Shown: positions 26,184-35,582 of the stretch, piece after piece | Layout of the letters: every line of letters begins with the position of its first letter | How positions within the stretch are numbered: the first letter of the stretch is position 1 | DNA from: Agromyces sp. Marseille-P2726 | GTDB taxonomy: Bacteria > Actinomycetota > Actinomycetes > Actinomycetales > Microbacteriaceae | Length of the DNA: 64,000 bases | Assembly: GCF_902809835.1 (NCBI RefSeq) | Contig: NZ_CADDWM010000012.1 | Span: 62,001-126,000 of the forward strand | Direction: 5' to 3' | Program-made: the position numbers and the translations under genes | Notes under the pieces: model-generated | Told to the model about the DNA's origin: nothing | Databases searched by the model: none | The model's input: only the letters and a program-made list of their open reading frames with translations

Positions 26184-27179
26184 GTGAGTTCCGCCCCCGT
26201 TCCCCGTCTCCGTCCGCGTCGTCTGCGCGAGTCGCCGGCATTGCGTCGCCTCGTGTCCGAGACCCGCCTCGACCCCGCCGACCTCGTGCTGCCGATCTTC
26301 GTGCGCGAGGGCGTCGACGAGGCCGTGCCCATCCCCTCGATGCCGGGCGTCGTGCAGCACTCCCTCGAGAGCGTGAAGGGCGCGGTGACGGATGCCGCGG
26401 CCGCAGGCGTCGGCGGCGTGATGCTGTTCGGCGTGCCCGAGGTGCGCGACGACGTCGGATCCGCCGCCACCGACCCCGACGGGATCCTCAACGTGGCGAC
26501 CCGCGTCGTCGCCGACGAGGTCGGCGACGCCCTCGTCGTGCAGACCGACCTCTGCCTCGACGAGTTCACCGATCACGGCCACTGCGGCGTCCTCGATCCG
26601 CTCGGACGCGTCGACAACGACGCCACGCTCGAGCGGTACCGGGAGATGGCGCTCGTGCAGGCGGCATCCGGGTCGCAGCTGCTCGGCCTGTCGGGCATGA
26701 TGGACGGCCAGGTCGCCGCGGTGCGCGACGCGCTCGACGGGTCGGGCCTCACGCACACGGCGATCCTCGCGTACTCCGCGAAGTACGCCTCGGCGTTCTA
26801 CGGGCCGTTCCGCGACGCGGTCGAGTCGACGCTCGAGGGCGATCGGCGCACCTACCAGCTCGACCCCGGCAATCGCCGGGAGGGGCTCCGCGAGGCGATC
26901 ATCGACATCGACGAGGGCGCCGACATCGTCATGGTGAAGCCGGCGGGATCGTACCTCGACGTGCTGTCGGATGTCGCAGCCGCGAGCGACGTGCCCGTGT
27001 GGGCGTACCAGGTGTCGGGCGAGTACGCCATGATCGAGGCCGCCGCCATGCACGGTTGGATCGACCGCCGTCGCGCGGTGATCGAGTCGATCCGCGGCAT
27101 CAAGCGCGCCGGGGCCGACGCGGTGCTGACGTACTGGGCGACCGAGCTCGCGCGATGGATCCGGGAGGGCGCCGAATGA
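26184..27179 (+). CDS. hemB: Delta-aminolevulinic acid dehydratase (porphobilinogen synthase)
   Basis: HemB condenses two 5-aminolevulinates to porphobilinogen. The 331-residue enzyme shows the N-terminal RPRRLRES, the Schiff-base Lys regions [15 protein letters not shown] and [13 protein letters not shown], and the substrate loop YQVSGEYAM. Metal-site residues in [16 protein letters not shown] give cysteines, compatible with a zinc-containing type. The stop overlaps the hemL ATG by four bases. Confidence 0.97.
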   Translation: MSSAPVPRLRPRRLRESPALRRLVSETRLDPADLVLPIFVREGVDEAVPIPSMPGVVQHSLESVKGAVTDAAAAGVGGVMLFGVPEVRDDVGSAATDPDGILNVATRVVADEVGDALVVQTDLCLDEFTDHGHCGVLDPLGRVDNDATLERYREMALVQAASGSQLLGLSGMMDGQVAAVRDALDGSGLTHTAILAYSAKYASAFYGPFRDAVESTLEGDRRTYQLDPGNRREGLREAIIDIDEGADIVMVKPAGSYLDVLSDVAAASDVPVWAYQVSGEYAMIEAAAMHGWIDRRRAVIESIRGIKRAGADAVLTYWATELARWIREGAE

Positions 27180-28507
27180 GCGCACCGTCGAACGCCGAGC
27201 TGTTCGCCCGCGCGCAGGCGGCCATCCCGGGCGGCGTCAACTCGCCGGTGCGGGCGTTCCGCTCGGTGGGCGGCACGCCGCTGTTCCTCGTCTCGGCCCG
27301 CGGCCCGTACGTCACCGACGCGGAGGGTCGCGAGTACGTCGACCTCGTCGCCGGCTGGGGCCCGGCGATCCTGGGCCACGCCCACCCGCGCGTCATCGAG
27401 GCGGTGACGGATGCCGCGAGCCGCGGCCTCTCGTTCGGCGCCTCGACGCCCGCCGAGACCGAGCTCGCCGAGCTCGTCGAGCAGCGCGTCGCCCCGGTCG
27501 AGAAGCTGCGGCTCGTCTCGACCGGCACCGAGGCGACCATGAGCGCCATCCGCCTCGCCCGCGGCTTCACCGGCCGCGACGTGCTCGTGAAGTTCGCCGG
27601 CCACTACCACGGCCACTCCGACGGCCTGCTCGCCGAGGCCGGCTCGGGCCTCGCCACGTTCGCCCTGCCGGGCTCGGCCGGGGTGCCCGCCGATATCGCG
27701 GCGCTCACGCTCGTGCTGCCGTACAACGACCTCGACGCCGTGCGTCTCGCATTCGAGGAGCACGGCGACCGCATCGCCGCGGTCATCGTCGAGGCCGCTG
27801 CGGCGAACATGGGCGTCGTGCCGCCGGCACCCGGGTTCAACCGCGCGCTCGTGGAGCTCGCCCATGCCAACGGCGCACTGGTCATCAGCGACGAGGTGCT
27901 CACCGGCTTCCGCGTCTCGGCCGGCGGCTGGTGGGGGCTGGAGGCGATGGTCGAAGCGGGCGCCTACACGCCCGACCTGATGACGTTCGGCAAGGTCATC
28001 GGCGGGGGGATGCCGGTCGCCGCGCTCGGCGGACGTGCCGACGTCATGGACCAGCTCGCGCCGCTCGGCCCCGTGTACCAGGCGGGCACGCTCTCGGGGA
28101 ACCCGGTCGCCGTGGCCGCCGGCGTCGCGACCCTGCAGGCAGCGGATGCCGCGGTGTACGCGAAGCTCGACGGCGCCGCCGAGACCATCAGCGACGCGGT
28201 TTCCGACGCGCTCACCGCCGAGGGGGTCGCGCATCGCGTGCAGCGGGCGGGCAACCTGTTCAGCTTCGTGTTCGGCGCGGATGCGGCATCCGACGAGGTC
28301 CGCGACTACGCGGGCGTGCAGCGGCAGGAGTCGTGGCGCTACCCGCCGTTCTTCCACGCGATGCTCGATGCCGGGGTGTCGTTGCCGCCGAGCGTCTTCG
28401 AGGCGTGGTTCGTCACCGCCGCCCACGACGACTCGGCGATCGGCCGGATCATCGACGCGCTGCCGGCCGCGGCGCGGGCTGCGGCATCCGCCACGGTGGT
28501 CGAGTAG
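27176..28507 (+). CDS. hemL: Glutamate-1-semialdehyde 2,1-aminomutase
   Basis: HemL converts glutamate-1-semialdehyde to 5-aminolevulinate with PLP. The 443-residue protein starts with [23 protein letters not shown]. The PLP-binding Lys lies in [19 protein letters not shown], and the aspartate in [10 protein letters not shown]. The final residues TVVE and the TAG stop come from a copy of the intergenic repeat (GGTGGTCGAGTAG), so the native C-terminus has been replaced or extended by repeat sequence. It is the last gene of the heme cluster. Confidence 0.97.
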   Translation: MSAPSNAELFARAQAAIPGGVNSPVRAFRSVGGTPLFLVSARGPYVTDAEGREYVDLVAGWGPAILGHAHPRVIEAVTDAASRGLSFGASTPAETELAELVEQRVAPVEKLRLVSTGTEATMSAIRLARGFTGRDVLVKFAGHYHGHSDGLLAEAGSGLATFALPGSAGVPADIAALTLVLPYNDLDAVRLAFEEHGDRIAAVIVEAAAANMGVVPPAPGFNRALVELAHANGALVISDEVLTGFRVSAGGWWGLEAMVEAGAYTPDLMTFGKVIGGGMPVAALGGRADVMDQLAPLGPVYQAGTLSGNPVAVAAGVATLQAADAAVYAKLDGAAETISDAVSDALTAEGVAHRVQRAGNLFSFVFGADAASDEVRDYAGVQRQESWRYPPFFHAMLDAGVSLPPSVFEAWFVTAAHDDSAIGRIIDALPAAARAAASATVVE

Positions 28508-28537
28508 CGCCCGGCGGCGCCGGCGCGTATCGAGACC
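28495..28537. repeat. Repeat copy overlapping the hemL stop codon
   Basis: A full-length copy (GGTGGTCGAGTAGCGC … GCGTATCGAGACC) starts inside hemL and provides its stop. It is placed where a terminator of the heme operon would be. The rest of 28538-28753 shows nothing else recognisable except the promoter at 28742. Confidence 0.85.
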
Positions 28538-28741
28538 CCGACTCAGCACCCGCCCGCCGGCACCGCCAGCAACCACCCCCCGGCCGCCCCGAAAACCGGA
28601 GCCGGTCGTGAGTGCAGGCGGTTCGGGCCTGTTTGGGATGCCGCGACGGCGTGTCGGCCGGTAATCGAGGCGCGCGGAATCGTGGACGAAACCGTTACGG
28701 CATTGTGGGATGACGACATGCCGGGCGTCGGTCGCCTCCGG

Positions 28742-28747
28742 CAGGAT
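28742..28747 (+). promoter_or_regulatory. -10-like CAGGAT, leaderless promoter
   Basis: CAGGAT (one base off TAGGAT) lies six bases before the ATG at 28754, the spacing seen at the other leaderless genes. Confidence 0.4.
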
Positions 28748-28753
28748 GGAACC

Positions 28754-29137
28754 ATGTCCCACCTTCGCGTGCACAACGACCGGATCGAGGTTCACCTCAC
28801 ACCGGCCGAGAAGGCGCTGGCACTGCGTGCCGACGACGTGGTGGTGCAACGCGATGACATCCGCTCGGCCACCGTCGCCGACGACCCGTGGGTGTGGATT
28901 CGCGGCATCCGCCGGCGGGGCACCGAGATTCCGCTCGTGGTCGCCGTCGGCGCGTGGAAGTACCACGGCGGCATGGACTTCGTCATCGTGAAGGGCAAGC
29001 GACAGGCGGTCGTGCTCGAACTCTCGGGCGGAGAGTTCACGCGCATCATCCTGAGCACGAACCACTCGGCCGCGCTCATCGATCGGCTGCGGCTCACCGA
29101 GCCGCCGAACGGCGACGAGCCCGAGGCCGCCGAATAG
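28754..29137 (+). CDS. Small hypothetical protein, possible PH-like fold
   Basis: The 127-residue protein is not a recognised enzyme. It has no membrane segment, and alternating strands (RIEVHLTPAEKALAL, PLVVAVGAWKYHGGMDFVIV, RQAVVLELSG, RIILSTNH) precede a C-terminal helix. Such a layout suggests a PH-like or similar beta-rich fold. The ATG at 28754 was preferred over an upstream start at 28682 because of the promoter spacing. The acidic tail (DEPEAAE) ends the protein. Confidence 0.65.
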   Translation: MSHLRVHNDRIEVHLTPAEKALALRADDVVVQRDDIRSATVADDPWVWIRGIRRRGTEIPLVVAVGAWKYHGGMDFVIVKGKRQAVVLELSGGEFTRIILSTNHSAALIDRLRLTEPPNGDEPEAAE

Positions 29138-29194
29138 CGTCGGCGGGCCTCGAGTGGCCCCGGGTTGCCGCCGGAGCTCGTCGGCCACCCGGTG

Positions 29195-29575
29195 TCAGGC
29201 GAACAGGAACAGCACGAACGCGATCAGCGGCAGCGTGCCCTGGATCAGCGCGGCGCGCAGGTAGCGGCGACCGGTGGTGAGGAGCACCGCCGCGGCGAGC
29301 ACCATGCACGCCATCGTGAACTCGACGAGCGCGATGCCCGGCAGCACCGCCCCCGACCAGTAGAGCACCAGGCCGAGGGTCGCGCCGAGGCCGAGGAAGA
29401 GGTTGTAGAACCCCTGGTTGTACGCCATCGGCCGCAGGGTGTCGGCCGAGGCCTGGTCGGCGACACCGAAGCGCTTCCAGGTCGCCGGGCGGGTCCACCA
29501 GACGCTCTCCATGAGGAAGATGTAGCCGTGCAGCAGCGCGGCGAGGGCGACGAAGATGCTCGCGATGACGGCCAT
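29195..29575 (-). CDS. DUF1304 family membrane protein
   Basis: The 126-residue protein has four transmembrane segments and the DUF1304 signatures LHGYIFLMESVWW and NQGFYNLFLGLGA. Function is unknown. It is a compact integral membrane protein with its own leaderless promoter and converges on the preceding gene. Confidence 0.88.
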   Translation of the reverse strand: MAVIASIFVALAALLHGYIFLMESVWWTRPATWKRFGVADQASADTLRPMAYNQGFYNLFLGLGATLGLVLYWSGAVLPGIALVEFTMACMVLAAAVLLTTGRRYLRAALIQGTLPLIAFVLFLFA

Positions 29576-29582
29576 GGCCGCG

Positions 29583-29588
29583 ATCGTA
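29583..29588 (-). promoter_or_regulatory. -10 TACGAT, leaderless promoter of the DUF1304 gene
   Basis: TACGAT on the minus strand ends seven bases before the ATG at 29575. Confidence 0.55.
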
Positions 29589-29643
29589 CCGGCAGGCGGC
29601 CGCGTTCAGGGGAGGCGGACGTCGCTGCAGCCGGATGCCTCGA

Positions 29644-31599
29644 TCAGACGGATGCCTCGACCTGCTCCTGTCCGGCGGGCGCGGCCGCAGCCGGCTCACC
29701 CCTCTGCGAGAGCATGCTCCGGCCGAAGAACTCGCTGAGCTCCTCCCGCGCCGTCAGCGGAAGGATGCACGCGACGTACTGGTCGGGACGGACGACGACC
29801 ACGCAGCCGCCGCGATCGATGCCGCGGGCGTCGAAGAAGTCCTCCTCCTTCGGGTCGATGGCGTAGACCTTCTCGTAGTCGATGACCTGGAACGGACCGA
29901 CTCGGGGGAGGAAGATCTCGGGCACCCGGGTGAGGTCGACGTCTTCGTAGCGCTGCTGGTACACGACCTTGACGTCGAAGACGCGGTCGATGTCGGCGCC
30001 CGGCGGAGTGAACTGCGCGACGGGCGAGTCGTCGGAGGTGCCGACCCACTGCGCCCAGTCGGCCAGCGCCGAGGGCTCACCGGCAGCTGGGGCGTCGGCG
30101 AAGGCGTAGATGCGCCACCGGCCGTCGGCCCGGTGATGATGACCGAGGTGCATGTCGTTCGCGTCGGCGACCCGCACCACATGGGCCGACTTGAATCGCT
30201 TGCCGATCGGGAAGCCGGTGGCGAGGTCTTGGTGCGTGGCTTCGGCGGTGATCACCGACGGAACGTACTGCGTCATGAAGCCCGCGGGGAACTCGGCCGT
30301 GGCCGTGTAGAACTCGGCGAGCTGGGTCGGGCTCTCGAACTCCTCGGGCTTCTTGGCCATCATGGCCGCCCATTCCTTGTCGAAGTCGATGAGGTTCTGG
30401 GCGATGACCTGGCGCTCGCCCGAGTAGGTGGCGAGCAGCGACGCGGGGCTCCGGCCCTCGAGCACCTGGCCGAGCTTCCACCCGAGGTTGAATCCGTCCT
30501 GCATGGAGACGTTCATGCCCTGGCCCGCCTTGGCGCTGTGCGTGTGGCAGGCGTCGCCGGCGATGAAGACGCGCGGGTCGCGCGTTCCGATGAGCTCGAC
30601 CGGCACGTCGTCGAACCGGTCGGTGACGCGGTGCCCGACCTCGTAGACGCTGCTCCAGGCGACGTTGCGAACGTCGAGCGTGTAGGGGCTGAGGATGCGA
30701 TTCGCCTTCGCGATGATGTCGTCGAGCGGCGTCTTGCGCACCTTGCCGTGGTCGTCTTCGGGGACCTCGCCGAGGTCGACGTACATGCGGAAGAGGTAGC
30801 CGCCCTCGCGAGGGATGAGGAGGATGCTGCCGTCTTCGTGCGACTGGATGGCGCACTTCGTGCGGATGTCGGGGAAGTCGGTGACGGCCAGCACGTCCAT
30901 GACGCCCCATGCGTGGTACGACACGTCGCCGACGTGCTTGCAGCCGATCGATTCCCGCACGCTACTGCGGGCGCCATCGCATCCGACCACGTACTTCGCT
31001 CGGACGACGCGCTCTTCGCCTTCGTTCTCACCTGCGCTGCGCCGGAGCGTCACGCGCACGGGGAACTCGCCCTCCTCCTCGACCTGGAGCGTGACGAACT
31101 GCCACCCGTAGTCGGGCGTGATGCGGGCCGGCCCGTTGGCGGCCGACTCGGCGAAGTAGTCGAGGATGCGCGCCTGGTTCACGATGAGGTGCGGGAACTC
31201 GCTGACGCCGTGCGGGTCGTCTTCGGCGCGAGAGGTGCGAACGATCTTCGACGGGTCGTGCTCGTCGGGAGACCAGAAGTTCATCGCGGTGAGGTGGAAC
31301 GCCTCGGCGGTGACGCGCTCGGCGAAGCCGAACGCCTGGAAGGTCTCGACGCTGCGCGCCTGGATGCCGTCGGCCTGGCCGATGGCGAGTCGGCCCGCCC
31401 GCCGCTCGACGAGGCGCGTCATGACCGACGGATACTGCGAGAGCTGCGCCGCGAGCAGCATGCCGGCCGGACCGGAGCCGACGATCAGCACGTCGATCTC
31501 GTCGGGAAGGTCGGCCGGTCGGTCGAGGCCCGTGCCTTCAGCAGGAAGCACGCGCGGGTCTCCGGACACGTAGCCGTGGTGGTGGAACTGCATCGTCAT
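29644..31599 (-). CDS. FAD-dependent aromatic monooxygenase (phenol 2-monooxygenase / 3-hydroxybenzoate 4-monooxygenase type)
   Basis: The 651-residue flavoprotein belongs to the class A aromatic hydroxylases. It has the FAD-binding VLIVGSGPAGMLLAAQLSQ, the DG motif in GCDGARSSVRESIG, the GD motif in VFIAGDACHTHSAKAGQGMN and a C-terminal thioredoxin-like domain, the arrangement of phenol 2-monooxygenase and MobA. It hydroxylates a phenol or hydroxybenzoate using NAD(P)H and O2; the exact substrate is not predictable. ATG at 31599 follows GGAAGGG. A divergent IclR regulator and two palindromes in the shared promoter region suggest induction by an aromatic compound. Confidence 0.9.
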   Translation of the reverse strand: MTMQFHHHGYVSGDPRVLPAEGTGLDRPADLPDEIDVLIVGSGPAGMLLAAQLSQYPSVMTRLVERRAGRLAIGQADGIQARSVETFQAFGFAERVTAEAFHLTAMNFWSPDEHDPSKIVRTSRAEDDPHGVSEFPHLIVNQARILDYFAESAANGPARITPDYGWQFVTLQVEEEGEFPVRVTLRRSAGENEGEERVVRAKYVVGCDGARSSVRESIGCKHVGDVSYHAWGVMDVLAVTDFPDIRTKCAIQSHEDGSILLIPREGGYLFRMYVDLGEVPEDDHGKVRKTPLDDIIAKANRILSPYTLDVRNVAWSSVYEVGHRVTDRFDDVPVELIGTRDPRVFIAGDACHTHSAKAGQGMNVSMQDGFNLGWKLGQVLEGRSPASLLATYSGERQVIAQNLIDFDKEWAAMMAKKPEEFESPTQLAEFYTATAEFPAGFMTQYVPSVITAEATHQDLATGFPIGKRFKSAHVVRVADANDMHLGHHHRADGRWRIYAFADAPAAGEPSALADWAQWVGTSDDSPVAQFTPPGADIDRVFDVKVVYQQRYEDVDLTRVPEIFLPRVGPFQVIDYEKVYAIDPKEEDFFDARGIDRGGCVVVVRPDQYVACILPLTAREELSEFFGRSMLSQRGEPAAAAPAGQEQVEASV

Positions 31600-31652
31600 C
31601 GATCCCTTCCCCGGACAGCGATGTCGAGGTGTTGTGCGGTGGCCGCATTCGG

Positions 31653-31685
31653 TTCTATATTAGAATCCCAGTCTCCATAATGGAG
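31653..31685. promoter_or_regulatory. Two palindromes over the monooxygenase promoter (putative IclR operators)
   Basis: TTCTA-tat-TAGAA (31653-31665) and CTCCAT-a-ATGGAG (31673-31685) are perfect 13-bp palindromes with centres 20 bp apart, about two helix turns. On the minus strand they cover a possible -35 (TTATGG) and -10 (TATAGA) with 15-base spacing. The stretch is unusually AT-rich for this genome. Confidence 0.6.
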
Positions 31686-31727
31686 CGCTGCGAAAAATGG
31701 TAGTGCAGGTGACTCGGGCTCTGCAAG

Positions 31728-32495
31728 GTGACGCTGCACTCCTCACCACTCGAGAGGACGAGGTTGCCCACGACAGCACGAGCCGCCACCGACGGTGGCC
31801 GGGTCGCTCCGGCGTCGCAGACGCTGAGTCGCGGCATCCGCATTCTCGAGGTCCTCGCGGATGCCGCGGGGCCGCTCACCACCGATGAGGTCGCGAACGC
31901 GCTCGGCGTGCATCGATCGATCGCGTACCGCCTCGTTCGCACGCTCGAAGACCACGGCCTCGTCCTCCGCGATTCCGCAGGCGGTGTCGAGCTCGGCGCA
32001 CGGATGGCGGCGCTCGCCTCGGGCGTCTCCCGCGACCTGCAGGCCGAGGCGCTCCCCGAGTTGACGGCCATCGCGAACGAATTCGGCATCACGAGCTTCG
32101 TCGCCGTGCTCGATCAGGCGGAATGCATCACGCTCGCCAGCGTGGAACCACGCCACGCCGTCGCATCCATGGTGCAGCGACCCGGCTCCCGGCACTCCGT
32201 CACCGTCGGCGCTCCCGGCAAGGTGATCCTCTCGATGCTCCCCCCGGCCGAGTGGCCCGAGAACGTCTCCGACCGCCTGCGGGCCGACGTGGCCGAGGTC
32301 GCGGTCACCGGATACGCGACGAGCCACGACGAGGTCATTCCGACCGTGCAATCGGTTGCGGTGCCGCTCGTGCTGCCCGCACGACGTCCGGCCGCCCTCG
32401 CCGTGGTGTACATCGGTCCCCGGTACGATCCGGCCGAGGTGGCCGAGCGGTTGCAGCGGTCGGCCGCCACGATTCGCGGCGCCCTGGGCGGCTGA
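31728..32495 (+). CDS. IclR family transcriptional regulator
   Basis: The 255-residue protein has an N-terminal winged helix (SQTLSRGIRILEVLADAAGPLTTDEVANALGVHRSIAYRLVRTLE) and a C-terminal IclR effector-binding domain with the signature SVTVGAPGKVILSMLPP. IclR proteins bind palindromes near divergent catabolic genes and respond to aromatic or small acidic effectors. It faces the monooxygenase gene across about 130 bases. GTG at 31728 is used here. TTG at 31764 directly follows a GAGGACGAGG site and may be the real start. Confidence 0.92.
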   Translation: MTLHSSPLERTRLPTTARAATDGGRVAPASQTLSRGIRILEVLADAAGPLTTDEVANALGVHRSIAYRLVRTLEDHGLVLRDSAGGVELGARMAALASGVSRDLQAEALPELTAIANEFGITSFVAVLDQAECITLASVEPRHAVASMVQRPGSRHSVTVGAPGKVILSMLPPAEWPENVSDRLRADVAEVAVTGYATSHDEVIPTVQSVAVPLVLPARRPAALAVVYIGPRYDPAEVAERLQRSAATIRGALGG

Positions 32496-32516
32496 GCTGC
32501 CCCGGGCGCACCTCGC

Positions 32517-33677
32517 TCACTCCGGCGCTGCCGGCTCCGCTCGCTCGATCGCGGCCGGCACGCCGAGGAACCGCTCCACCTCGGCGACGGATGCCGCGAG
32601 CGACCGTTCCTCGTCGCGGGTGAACGGCCGCCACGGCACGATGCGCACGGTGGCCTTCCTGCCCTGCACCACCGGCGCCCACCGGCCGGCCATGACCCCG
32701 TCGATCATCAGTGCATGGAGAGGGAACTCGGCATGCACCGGATTCGATCGCCCGGGTGGCAGCAGGTGCATTCGGGGCACCGCGTAGCCCATGATGTACT
32801 CGTCGTACGCCTGCAGCAGGTCGACGACCGGTCCGGTTTCCGCTTCACGAGCCGCGTCGCCGTCGTCGGAGCGGGCGGATGCCGCGGCCACCGCCTCGGC
32901 ATCGAGCACGTGGGTGACACCGTCGACGTCGACCTGCTCGAGGCGTGCACCGTGCGCGGCGGCGCCGTCTGTGGCATCCGCGAATGCCTGCCGGGTGTCG
33001 CCGAGGGTGAAGCCCGACCACGCGGCGAAGTCGCGGTCGGTCACGGGCCCTCGCGACGCGATGAATCGCGCGGCGAGCTCGGCGAGCGCCTCGTCGCGAG
33101 GGCGCGGCTCGGCGGCGGGCACGCGATCGTCGAACGCCGCGTAGGTGCGCTGCTTGCCGACATCGGCCCCGCTGATCGCGACGCGTTCGAGCTCGGCGAG
33201 CATGAGCAGGTAGGTGAACGCGAGCCCGGTGTGCGGCAGGCCGCTCGAGTCGAGTGCCGCCGCGAGCTGCGAGCGAGTGCGATGCCCGCCCGCGAGCGAC
33301 TGCGCGATGAGATCGAGCCCGCGCGTGGCGGTCTCGCCGTCGACGCCGGTTCGACGGTAGTACGTCGCGTTCACGCGGTGCACCCGCTCGGCCGACAGCT
33401 CGAGCACCCATCGCGCGTCGGCGGGGTGCAGGAAGTGCCACGTCGGCCGCAGCACGTGCGTGCGGAGGATCTCGCCGGCGTCGACCTGCGCGGCGACGGC
33501 CGCGGCATCGGGCCGGCGCTCGCTGGGTACCCGCACGGCGAGGCCGAACTGCGCGGGCAGGAACTCCTGCGACTGCACGGCGACGAACCGGCGCACGACC
33601 TCGGGTGCCGTCGCGTCGAAGGGCGCACGCAGCCCCTGTACCCGGAGGCGCAACTCGCGCAGCTCGGCGATGCGCAC
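32517..33677 (-). CDS. Winged-helix DNA-binding protein of the AlkZ DNA glycosylase family
   Basis: The 386-residue protein shows the HTH_42/AlkZ arrangement: LRLRVQGLRAPF, then VQSQEFLPAQFGLAVR (place of the catalytic QxQ motif), HVLRPTWHFLHPADARWVLELSA and YDEYIMGY near the C-terminus. AlkZ glycosylases unhook interstrand crosslinks or remove alkylated bases; in producers they give self-resistance. Here QSQ is compatible with activity. GTG at 33677 starts two bases after the stop of the upstream permease gene, so it is likely cotranscribed with the ABC transporter. A longer frame to 33770 runs into that gene. Confidence 0.8.
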   Translation of the reverse strand: MRIAELRELRLRVQGLRAPFDATAPEVVRRFVAVQSQEFLPAQFGLAVRVPSERRPDAAAVAAQVDAGEILRTHVLRPTWHFLHPADARWVLELSAERVHRVNATYYRRTGVDGETATRGLDLIAQSLAGGHRTRSQLAAALDSSGLPHTGLAFTYLLMLAELERVAISGADVGKQRTYAAFDDRVPAAEPRPRDEALAELAARFIASRGPVTDRDFAAWSGFTLGDTRQAFADATDGAAAHGARLEQVDVDGVTHVLDAEAVAAASARSDDGDAAREAETGPVVDLLQAYDEYIMGYAVPRMHLLPPGRSNPVHAEFPLHALMIDGVMAGRWAPVVQGRKATVRIVPWRPFTRDEERSLAASVAEVERFLGVPAAIERAEPAAPE

Positions 33678-33679
33678 CG

Positions 33680-34507
33680 CTACGTCACGTCTCGGCGCCA
33701 GGTCGTGGCGCCGCCGATCACCGTCGCGATCACGCCGATCGCGAGCAGGACGAGTCCGCCCTGCCACCACTCCAGGCTCTGACCCGGACCGACCGCCGCC
33801 AGGGAGTAGAACGAGGCGCCGACCAGTGCATCGCTCGCCGCACCGGGCAGGAACTGGCCGATGTTCGCGGTGACCGAGTTGAGGGATGCCGCGAGCCGCA
33901 GCACGGGCTCCAGGAACTGGGTGAACGCGATCACGATGACGATGGTGGCGACCTGGTTCGGAACGAGCGACCCGAGGCCGACGCCGATCGTCGCCCAGAG
34001 CGCCATCGCGAGCACGCCGCGGGCGATGAGCGCCCAGGTGTCGCTGTCGTCGAGACCGGTTCCGAGCCCGAAGGCCGAGAGCGCCGCGGCGCCGAGGCCG
34101 ACGGACGTGATGAACGCGATGACGCCCAGGCCCGCGCCCATGACGAGCTGCGAGGCGAACTTCGCACCCAGCACCAGCGAACGGTTCGGTTGGGCGAGGA
34201 ACGTCGGCGTGAGCGTCTTGTGCCGGAACTCGCCCGTCACCGCCAGCGCACCGAGGAGCACGGGGAACACGAAGCCCACCGACGACGCGAAGCTGTAGAT
34301 GAGGGGCGCGAGGAACTCACCGGGCGGAATCTGGGTGTTGCCCGCGGATGCGGCGGCATCGGGATTCTCGGACGCCCAGCCGAGGAACGTCCCGAGCCCG
34401 CCCGCCAGGAATGCGACGTAGGCGACGAGGAGGATGGCGAGCAGCCACCACATGCGCGTCGTGAACGTCTTCTGGAACTCGGATGCGATCGCACGCAGCA
34501 CCGACAT
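33680..34507 (-). CDS. ABC-2 type permease subunit
   Basis: The 275-residue product has about six transmembrane segments and a cytosolic N-terminal helix (LRAIASEFQKTFTTRMWW), with a central TGEFRHKTLTPTFLAQPNRSLVLGAKF loop typical of ABC-2 permeases paired with drug or lantibiotic-type ATPases. ATG at 34507 overlaps the ATPase stop (TGATG), so the pair is translationally coupled. The transported substrate is not known. Confidence 0.88.
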   Translation of the reverse strand: MSVLRAIASEFQKTFTTRMWWLLAILLVAYVAFLAGGLGTFLGWASENPDAAASAGNTQIPPGEFLAPLIYSFASSVGFVFPVLLGALAVTGEFRHKTLTPTFLAQPNRSLVLGAKFASQLVMGAGLGVIAFITSVGLGAAALSAFGLGTGLDDSDTWALIARGVLAMALWATIGVGLGSLVPNQVATIVIVIAFTQFLEPVLRLAASLNSVTANIGQFLPGAASDALVGASFYSLAAVGPGQSLEWWQGGLVLLAIGVIATVIGGATTWRRDVT

Positions 34508-35403
34508 CACTGCTCACCTCCCTCGACGAGCGCGAGGAACGTTTCCTCGAGCCCCGATCGCCTCGCGTGGAGGGCTCTCAACTCGACGCCGCCGACGAAC
34601 GCGGCATGACCGACGCGGCCCGGGTCGGGCTCTGCGACGACGAGCCCCTCGCCGTCCTCCGTGTATTCCAGCCCGGCCGCATCGAGTGCCGCGGCCAGCG
34701 CGACCCGATCGGGCGAGTCGACGATCGTCGCGGCCGCCGTCTGGGCCTCGAGGGTCGAGAGCGGGCCGCTCTTCACGAGTCGCCCGCGCGAGATGATGAC
34801 GATGTCGTCGACGCTCTGCTGCACCTCGCTCAGCAGGTGCGAGCTCACGAGCACCGTGCGGCCCTCGTGCGCGAGGCTCCGCATGAACCCGCGGATCCAC
34901 TTGATGCCCTCGGGGTCGAGTCCGTTGACGGGCTCGTCGAGCACGAACACCCCGGGGTCGCCGAGGAGCGTGTACGCGAGCGCGAGGCGCTGGCGCATGC
35001 CGAGCGAGTAGCCGCCCACGCGCCGGTCGGCGAACTCCGACATGCCGACCTGCTCGAGCACCGCCGGGACGCGCGAGCCCGAGATGCCCGCCGCGGTCGC
35101 GTACACCTTCAGGTGGTCGCGGGCCGAGCGGCCGGGGTGGAAGTTCGCGTCGAGGGCGGCGCCCACGGTCTCGAGGGGTCGATCGAGGTCCTCGTACCGG
35201 CGGCCGTCGAACGTCGCCGTGCCGGCCGTGGCACGGACGAGGCCGAGCAGCACCCGCAGGGTGGTCGTCTTTCCGGCGCCGTTCGGACCGAGGAACCCGG
35301 TCACGCGGCCCGGCTCGACGGCGAAGCTGAGGTCGTCGACGGCGGTCACCGCCCCGAATTGCTTGCTGAGTCCGGCGATCTCGATGCGGATGCCGCTTGC
35401 CAT
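34507..35403 (-). CDS. ABC transporter ATP-binding protein
   Basis: The 298-residue ATPase has Walker A (GPNGAGKTT), a Q-loop-like region, the signature YSLGMRQRL, Walker B (VFVLDEP) and the switch His in VSSHLLSE. A C-terminal extension of about 80 residues follows, as in BcrA/NatA-type exporters. It pairs with the downstream ABC-2 permease. GAGAGGAG precedes the ATG. An operon with the AlkZ-like gene would fit a self-protection module against a DNA-damaging compound, but that is inference. Confidence 0.92.
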   Translation of the reverse strand: MASGIRIEIAGLSKQFGAVTAVDDLSFAVEPGRVTGFLGPNGAGKTTTLRVLLGLVRATAGTATFDGRRYEDLDRPLETVGAALDANFHPGRSARDHLKVYATAAGISGSRVPAVLEQVGMSEFADRRVGGYSLGMRQRLALAYTLLGDPGVFVLDEPVNGLDPEGIKWIRGFMRSLAHEGRTVLVSSHLLSEVQQSVDDIVIISRGRLVKSGPLSTLEAQTAAATIVDSPDRVALAAALDAAGLEYTEDGEGLVVAEPDPGRVGHAAFVGGVELRALHARRSGLEETFLALVEGGEQ

Positions 35404-35582
35404 GCTGCTCCTCTCAGGTGAAGACGTACCCGGCCGCCGGGCCCGCGCCCCCACGCCCGCCCGGCGGTCGAGCCGCCTCACGGCAACAGTAACGAGAGCG
35501 GCGCGGCGGAGGCATCCGTCGCGGGGTGGAGACGCGCCCGTCGCGCGGGGGAGTCTGTGCGACCCGGAGTCGGACAGCCGGT

